Assembly (NCBI GenBank): GCA_019637635.1
Contig: JAHBVI010000074.1
Location: 1 to 33,493 of the forward strand
Source: Anaerolineae bacterium
GTDB lineage: Bacteria > Chloroflexota > Anaerolineae > Promineifilales > Promineifilaceae
Length of the DNA: 33,493 bases
Direction: 5' to 3'
Every line of letters starts with the position of its first letter. The stretch's first letter is position 1. Below are positions 30,308 to 33,493 of the stretch, one piece after another. The notes beneath the pieces are model-generated. The model was not told the DNA's origin. It did not search any database and saw only the letters and a program-made list of their open reading frames with translations. The position numbers were made by a program, and so were the translations under genes.

Positions 30308-30367
30308 TTAGATAAGGTGTACTCCTCGCTCTATGGATGAAACGGTTCTTGCTTCTTGTGTGGGCAT
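30308..30367 (-). other. Micro-ORF with perfect Shine-Dalgarno in the oppA leader
   Basis: On the minus strand TAAGGAGGTGAT (30377-30366) is a 12-nt exact complement of the usual 16S rRNA 3' end. It overlaps an ATG at 30367-30365 that opens a 19-codon frame (MPTQEARTVSSIERGVHLI) ending 33 bp before oppA. The spacing is too short for normal initiation, so this may be a leader peptide, a ribosome standby site, or chance. It is too short to assign a function. Confidence 0.35.
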
Positions 30368-30399
30368 CACCTCCTTAATGAGATAGTTAGTATCAAGGG

Positions 30400-30426
30400 A
30401 TTTATCGCCGGTTACAGGCGATAAAT
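30400..30426. repeat. Degenerate inverted repeat of the GGCGATTTATCGC family
   Basis: ATTTATCGCC (30400-30409) pairs with GGCGATAAAT (30417-30426), followed by TGCCTGCTACGAAC. It resembles the right arm and TACGAAC suffix of the 13371-13415 element. It lies between oppF and oppA. Confidence 0.8.
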
Positions 30427-30441
30427 TGCCTGCTACGAACG

Positions 30442-31449
30442 TTACATAAATTTTTCGGCATGATGGCAGGCGACCATGTGAGATTGCACGGCCGTGCCCA
30501 AATTCCGAAACTCAGGCTCTTGTTGGCTGCATATTTCCGTCGCATATTGGCAGCGGGTGTGAAAACGGCAGCCCGTTGGTGGGTTGGACGGACTCGGCAC
30601 CTCGCCTTTTAAGATTATACGCTCGCGCCGGGCTTCTTTATCAGGGTCAGGGATGGGGATGGCGGATAACAATGCCTGGGTATAGGGGTGGTACGGCCGA
30701 TCATACACATCGTCCCGGCTGCCCATTTCCACGATCTTGCCCAGGTACATCACGGCCACCCGGTCGCTGATATAACGCACCATGGACAGATCATGGGCAA
30801 TAAACAAATAAGTTAGCCCCAGCTCCGCTTTCAGATCATCGAGCAGATTTACCACCTGCGCCTGTATGGACACGTCCAGGGCTGAAATGGGTTCGTCGGC
30901 CACGATAAAACTGGGATTGGTGGCCAATGCCCGCGCAATGCCAATTCGTTGGCGCTGTCCACCAGAGAACTCATGAGGGTAGCGGCTGACAAAGTAGGGA
31001 TTTAAGCCCACGACTCGCAGTAATTCCTGCACCCGTTCTTTGCGGCTTTGACTATCGCCTACGTTATGAATCTCTAGCGGCTCGCTGATGATGCTGCCGA
31101 CAGTTAACCGGGGGTTAAGCGAAGCCTGTGGGTCTTGAAAGATCATCTGCATGTGGCGGCGGGCGCGGCGTAAATCTCCCTTGCTCAATTTGGTCAGATC
31201 ACGTTCTTCAAAATAGACTTCACCGGCCGTCGGTTTGAGCAGTTGTAAAATGGCGCGCCCGGCAGTGGATTTACCACAACCACTTTCGCCTACCAGCCCC
31301 AGGGTCTCGCCTTTGTAAATGTCAAAAGTGACCCCATCTACCGCTTTCACGGCGCCCACCTGACGCCGAATGACGCCACGCATAATGGGGAAATGTAATT
31401 TGAGGTCATTCACGCTGACCAGGACTTCTTTGCCATTCTCTTGACTCAT
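30442..31449 (-). CDS. oppF: Peptide ABC transporter ATP-binding protein, OppF/DppF type
   Basis: A 335-residue ABC ATPase. Walker A is GESGCGKST, the Q-loop IFQDPQASLNPR, the signature FSGGQRQRIGIARAL, Walker B FIVADEP and the switch His is in IAHDLS. The C-terminal oligo_HPY extension has the four-Cys pattern CRFHTRCQYATEIC...HMVAC that marks Opp/Dpp ATPases. The start at 31449 forms an ATGA overlap with the oppD stop, with GGAG 7 nt upstream. The frame also runs 48 codons further upstream, but that part lies inside oppD and is not family-like. Confidence 0.95.
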   Translation of the reverse strand: MSQENGKEVLVSVNDLKLHFPIMRGVIRRQVGAVKAVDGVTFDIYKGETLGLVGESGCGKSTAGRAILQLLKPTAGEVYFEERDLTKLSKGDLRRARRHMQMIFQDPQASLNPRLTVGSIISEPLEIHNVGDSQSRKERVQELLRVVGLNPYFVSRYPHEFSGGQRQRIGIARALATNPSFIVADEPISALDVSIQAQVVNLLDDLKAELGLTYLFIAHDLSMVRYISDRVAVMYLGKIVEMGSRDDVYDRPYHPYTQALLSAIPIPDPDKEARRERIILKGEVPSPSNPPTGCRFHTRCQYATEICSQQEPEFRNLGTAVQSHMVACHHAEKFM

Positions 31450-32450
31450 GCAGCGACTCCAACTTTCGATTGTGAACGGACAACTTCCCATTGCCAGCAG
31501 GCAGCCGAGTGATGGGGCGCCACGTCTTTTAGTGGCGGATTTTCTTCCCAACAGCGATCCACTGTAAATGTACAACGCGGCGCAAATGGGCAACGTTTGG
31601 GTTCAATAAGTAAATCAGGCGGCAACCCTTCGATGGAAGATAACCGGGTGCGTTCTTTAGCGTCTACCTTGGGGATTGAGTTGAGCAAGCCCAAGGTATA
31701 GGGGTGGCTGGTGCGATTGTATAAATCATGGACGTCCCCATATTCCACAATGAAACCAGCATACATAACCGCCAGTTTTTGTACCATACCGGCGACCACA
31801 CCTAAATCATGGGTAATCCAGATAATGGCCATGCCTAATTCCTGCTGCAATTTTTGCACCAACTCGATGATTTGCGCTTGAATGGTGACATCTAAGGCGG
31901 TAGTGGGTTCGTCGGCGATGAGGATGGAGGGGTTACAACTGAGGGCCATGGCGATCATGAGGCGTTGGCGTTGGCCGCCGGAAAATTGATGGGGATAATC
32001 GTCTAGCCGGTCAGCGGCGTTGGGGATGCCCACTAATTGCAGCATTTCTACGGCGCGTTCTTTAGCCTGGGCACTGCTCATGTTCATGTGCAGTTCCAGG
32101 GCTTCGGTCATTTGCAGGCCAACGGTGAGGACGGGGTTGAGGGAGGTCATGGGGTCCTGGAAGATCATGGCGATTTCGCTGCCACGCAGTTGGCGCAATT
32201 CTTCCGGGGTAAATTTGAGCAGATCACGGCCGTTATACAACACTTCGCCCCCTTCTACTTTGCCGGGTGGGGAAGGGATCAACCCCATGATAGACATGAC
32301 CCCTACTGATTTGCCGGAACCGCTTTCCCCGACAATGGCCATAGATTCGCCTTCGTCCAGGGTGTAGCTGATACCGTTAACGGCGTGAACCACGCCATCC
32401 TCTGTGTAAAATCGTGTTACCAGATTACGTACATCTAAAATAGTGGTCAT
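31446..32450 (-). CDS. oppD: Peptide ABC transporter ATP-binding protein, OppD/DppD type
   Basis: A 334-residue ABC ATPase, first gene of the leftward transporter operon. Motifs are Walker A GESGSGKSV, IFQDPMTSLNPVLTVG, signature FSGGQRQRLMIAMAL, Walker B ILIADEPTTALDVT and the switch His in ITHDLGVVAGM. The C-terminal oligo_HPY region has CPFAPRCTFTVDRCWEENP and a last Cys in HHSAACW. It pairs with OppF to power OppBC. No Shine-Dalgarno is seen before 32450. Gene order D-F-A-B-C, with both ATPases first, differs from the usual A-B-C-D-F. Confidence 0.95.
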   Translation of the reverse strand: MTTILDVRNLVTRFYTEDGVVHAVNGISYTLDEGESMAIVGESGSGKSVGVMSIMGLIPSPPGKVEGGEVLYNGRDLLKFTPEELRQLRGSEIAMIFQDPMTSLNPVLTVGLQMTEALELHMNMSSAQAKERAVEMLQLVGIPNAADRLDDYPHQFSGGQRQRLMIAMALSCNPSILIADEPTTALDVTIQAQIIELVQKLQQELGMAIIWITHDLGVVAGMVQKLAVMYAGFIVEYGDVHDLYNRTSHPYTLGLLNSIPKVDAKERTRLSSIEGLPPDLLIEPKRCPFAPRCTFTVDRCWEENPPLKDVAPHHSAACWQWEVVRSQSKVGVAA

Positions 32451-32686
32451 AGTCTTTTGTTAAGTCGCATAGAGATTGATGCAACAGCCGGTTAGTGAGA
32501 GTTAGTTCACCAGGATGTCCCGTAAACGTCCCTATTTTTACTCCATTCTTTCCCTCATGGCAACAGTTTACAGGTGATTGTTTTTTTAGGCAACGGGGTA
32601 TGAATAGTGCCTTACGAGGGTTGACCTGGGTGACAAACGGTATCACAATGAGGGGCAAACAATTGAGATGTTTGACAAGTGGAAAA

Positions 32687-33043
32687 ATGACCCTACTCAC
32701 CCATTTACAAATGCTTACCGGTTTACAAATGCTTACCGGCGCTGCGCCGGATGTGCAAGAGTCGCCAATTTTGGAGGACACGGCCGTAGCCGACGACCGC
32801 TGGAAGGTGATTGCCCATGATGATCCCATCACGACGATGGATTTTGTGGTCTGGGCGCTGGTGCAGTTTTTCTACAAGCCGCTGATTTTTGCCGAGGCGA
32901 TTATGTGGCAGGTACATACGGAGGGGTTATCGGTGGTAGACGTGCTGCCCAAAGCGGAAGCGGAACGGCGCGTGGCCCAGGCTACCTTTGCCGCCCGCCT
33001 GCAAGGGTTTCCGTTTCGGTTTACCATTGAACCTGAGCCGTAA
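32687..33043 (+). CDS. clpS: ATP-dependent Clp protease adaptor ClpS
   Basis: A 118-residue ClpS. Residues about 38-118 carry the fold: WKVIAHDDPITTMDFVVWAL (family pattern V-x-x-x-D-D-P-T-T), KPLIFAEAIMWQVHTEGLSVV with the His of the N-degron pocket, and QGFPFRFTIEPEP at the end. ClpS delivers N-degron substrates to ClpA/ClpC-ClpP. The frame is open from 32495, but the upstream part is not ClpS-like, so the ATG at 32687 is chosen; a weak GTGGAA precedes it. Residues 7-18 are a duplicated LQMLTG from an 18-bp tandem repeat. The true start could lie further downstream. Confidence 0.88.
   Translation: MTLLTHLQMLTGLQMLTGAAPDVQESPILEDTAVADDRWKVIAHDDPITTMDFVVWALVQFFYKPLIFAEAIMWQVHTEGLSVVDVLPKAEAERRVAQATFAARLQGFPFRFTIEPEP
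32704..32739 (+). repeat. 18-bp perfect tandem duplication in the 5' part of clpS
   Basis: TTTACAAATGCTTACCGG occurs twice head to tail (32704-32721 and 32722-32739). It adds six codons in frame. Confidence 0.92.
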
Positions 33044-33053
33044 TCCGAAGACC

Positions 33054-33108
33054 GTAAACCGTAAACCGTAAACCGTAATCGGATTACGGTTTACGGTTTA
33101 CGGTTTAC
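33054..33108. repeat. 55-bp near-perfect palindrome of CCGTAAA units
   Basis: Two perfect 27-bp arms (33054-33080 and 33082-33108) flank a single central base. Each arm is a 7-bp tandem repeat CCGTAAA ending in CCGTAATC. It lies between convergent clpS and enoyl-CoA hydratase genes and includes the latter's stop codon. The words are related to the TAATCGGTAA repeats at 15332-15408. Confidence 0.92.
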
Positions 33109-33493
33109 TGTCCCCTCCACACCGGCGGCCGTTTGTTGATAAAGGCGTCCATGCCTTCTTTCTGGTCGGCGGTGGCGAAGAGCATGTAAAAGAGGCGGCG
33201 TTCCAGTCCCAGCCCCGTTTGCAAATTGGTTTCAAAGGCGGCGTTGACGGCTTCTTTGGCCAGGCGAATAGCCACGGGCGCGCGTTCGGCAATAGATTGA
33301 GCCAATTTGATGGCTTCTTCCAGGTAGAGTTCCACGGGCACAACCCGGTTGACCAGGCCGTATTGTTGCGCTTCGTGGGCGGAGAGGAAACGGCCATTTA
33401 ACACAATCTCCATGGCCAATGCTTTACCCACCGCGCGGGTCATGCGCTGCGTGCCGCCGGCGCCGGGCATGACGCCGATGTTGATTTCCGGCT
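33105..33493 (-). CDS. Enoyl-CoA hydratase/isomerase family protein (partial, runs off the window)
   Basis: The C-terminal 129 residues of a crotonase-fold protein whose 5' part lies beyond the right edge. The visible part begins PEINIGVMPGAGGTQRMTRAVGK. The Glu of PEINIG corresponds to the second catalytic Glu of enoyl-CoA hydratases, and PGAGGTQR is the family motif. It continues with GRFLSAHEAQQYGLVNRVVP and ends FINKRPPVWRGQ, the usual F...KR.P.W.G tail. Hydration of trans-2-enoyl-CoA in fatty-acid or amino-acid degradation is likely, but crotonase-family substrates vary. The ATG at 33470 is internal. Confidence 0.93.
   Translation of the reverse strand, partial: PEINIGVMPGAGGTQRMTRAVGKALAMEIVLNGRFLSAHEAQQYGLVNRVVPVELYLEEAIKLAQSIAERAPVAIRLAKEAVNAAFETNLQTGLGLERRLFYMLFATADQKEGMDAFINKRPPVWRGQ

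Larger units (their letters stand above)
174..32787. repeat. Highly iterated palindromic octamer ACGGCCGT (about 62 copies)
   Basis: The self-complementary word ACGGCCGT recurs across the window. Examples by start position are about 174, 329, 531, 602, 2003, 2945, 3591, 5069, 7033, 8529, 10943, 11910, 13196, 14062, 15078, 17607, 19294, 19828, 20979, 21989, 22001, 22900, 24714, 25433, 26299, 30489, 32226 and 32780. It falls in different reading frames, on genes of both strands and in gaps (for example 7033, 10943 and 25569). A rough composition estimate predicts about one copy. The count was made by eye and may be off by a few. No copy lies between about 26307 and 30488. Its core is an EagI site (CGGCCG). 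The role is unknown. Confidence 0.9.

Noticed and set aside
31450..31593. 48-codon N-terminal extension of oppF
   Set aside because: It lies inside oppD, is not ATPase-like, and the ATGA overlap with GGAG upstream gives a better start at 31449.
32495..32686. Upstream extension of the clpS frame
   Set aside because: The sequence (SSPGCPVNVPIFTPFFPSW and onward) has no ClpS similarity and no ribosome site; it is treated as untranslated.
1..33493. tRNA, rRNA or insertion-sequence genes
   Set aside because: No cloverleaf-like segments, rRNA signatures, transposase motifs or flanking target duplications were recognised by reading both strands.

Overview
This window looks like a chromosomal segment of an uncultured Chloroflexota bacterium, probably of the Anaerolineae type. 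The evidence is moderately high GC, lipoproteins with Thr/Pro- or Val/Thr/Glu-rich linkers after the lipobox, LysM and PA14 surface proteins, a GlcNAc-catabolism cluster, an Opp/Dpp transporter, polyphosphate glucokinase and Uma2 proteins. The taxonomic call is inference from gene content and style. No rRNA, tRNA, CRISPR array, phage gene or transposase was seen, and no gene-free gap exceeds 300 bp.

Layout. 90-1262 (+) is an Ig-like lipoprotein. 1294-7016 (-) is an Mrp-type Na+/H+ antiporter operon (mrpAB fusion, C, D, E, F), with mrpG divergent at 7200-7544 (+); mrpD is split by an apparent one-base frameshift. 7590-16239 is a mixed housekeeping region: LysM protein, HD-type dNTPase, an unknown two-TM protein, an SCP2 protein, an amidohydrolase fused to a CYTH-like domain, another unknown membrane protein, pyrimidine-nucleoside phosphorylase and a patatin-like hydrolase. 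16354-17072 (-) is a probable TumE-type toxin-antitoxin pair, followed by polyphosphate glucokinase and a Uma2 protein. 18883-24144 (+) is an amino-sugar/murein-recycling cluster: ROK regulator with its own promoter and candidate operator, NagZ-type glycosidase, NagA deacetylase and a SIS-domain glucosamine-6-P deaminase candidate. 24202-25494 (-) is a secreted PA14/PA14/golvesin-like protein. 25689-32450 (-) is a five-gene peptide ABC transporter. 32687-33043 (+) is ClpS, and an enoyl-CoA hydratase runs off the right edge.

Two sequence-level systems overlay the genes. (1) The palindromic octamer ACGGCCGT occurs about 62 times by eye in 33.5 kb, where about one is expected from composition. 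It lies in genes and gaps alike and resembles the HIP1 phenomenon of cyanobacteria with a different word. It is absent from about 4.2 kb of the peptide-transporter operon. (2) Most intergenic gaps carry a near-perfect inverted repeat, often built from 7-9 bp words and often overlapping the upstream stop codon. At least seven sequence families recur at two or more loci in this one window. Only a few look like ordinary terminators. I know of no description of either feature for this lineage; they are the best candidates here for something new.

Functionally, NagZ would release GlcNAc or anhydro-MurNAc units, NagA and the SIS enzyme would convert GlcNAc-6-P to fructose-6-P, the ROK protein would sense the sugar, and the Opp system could import peptides from the same scavenged biomass. 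That last link is inference from proximity only.
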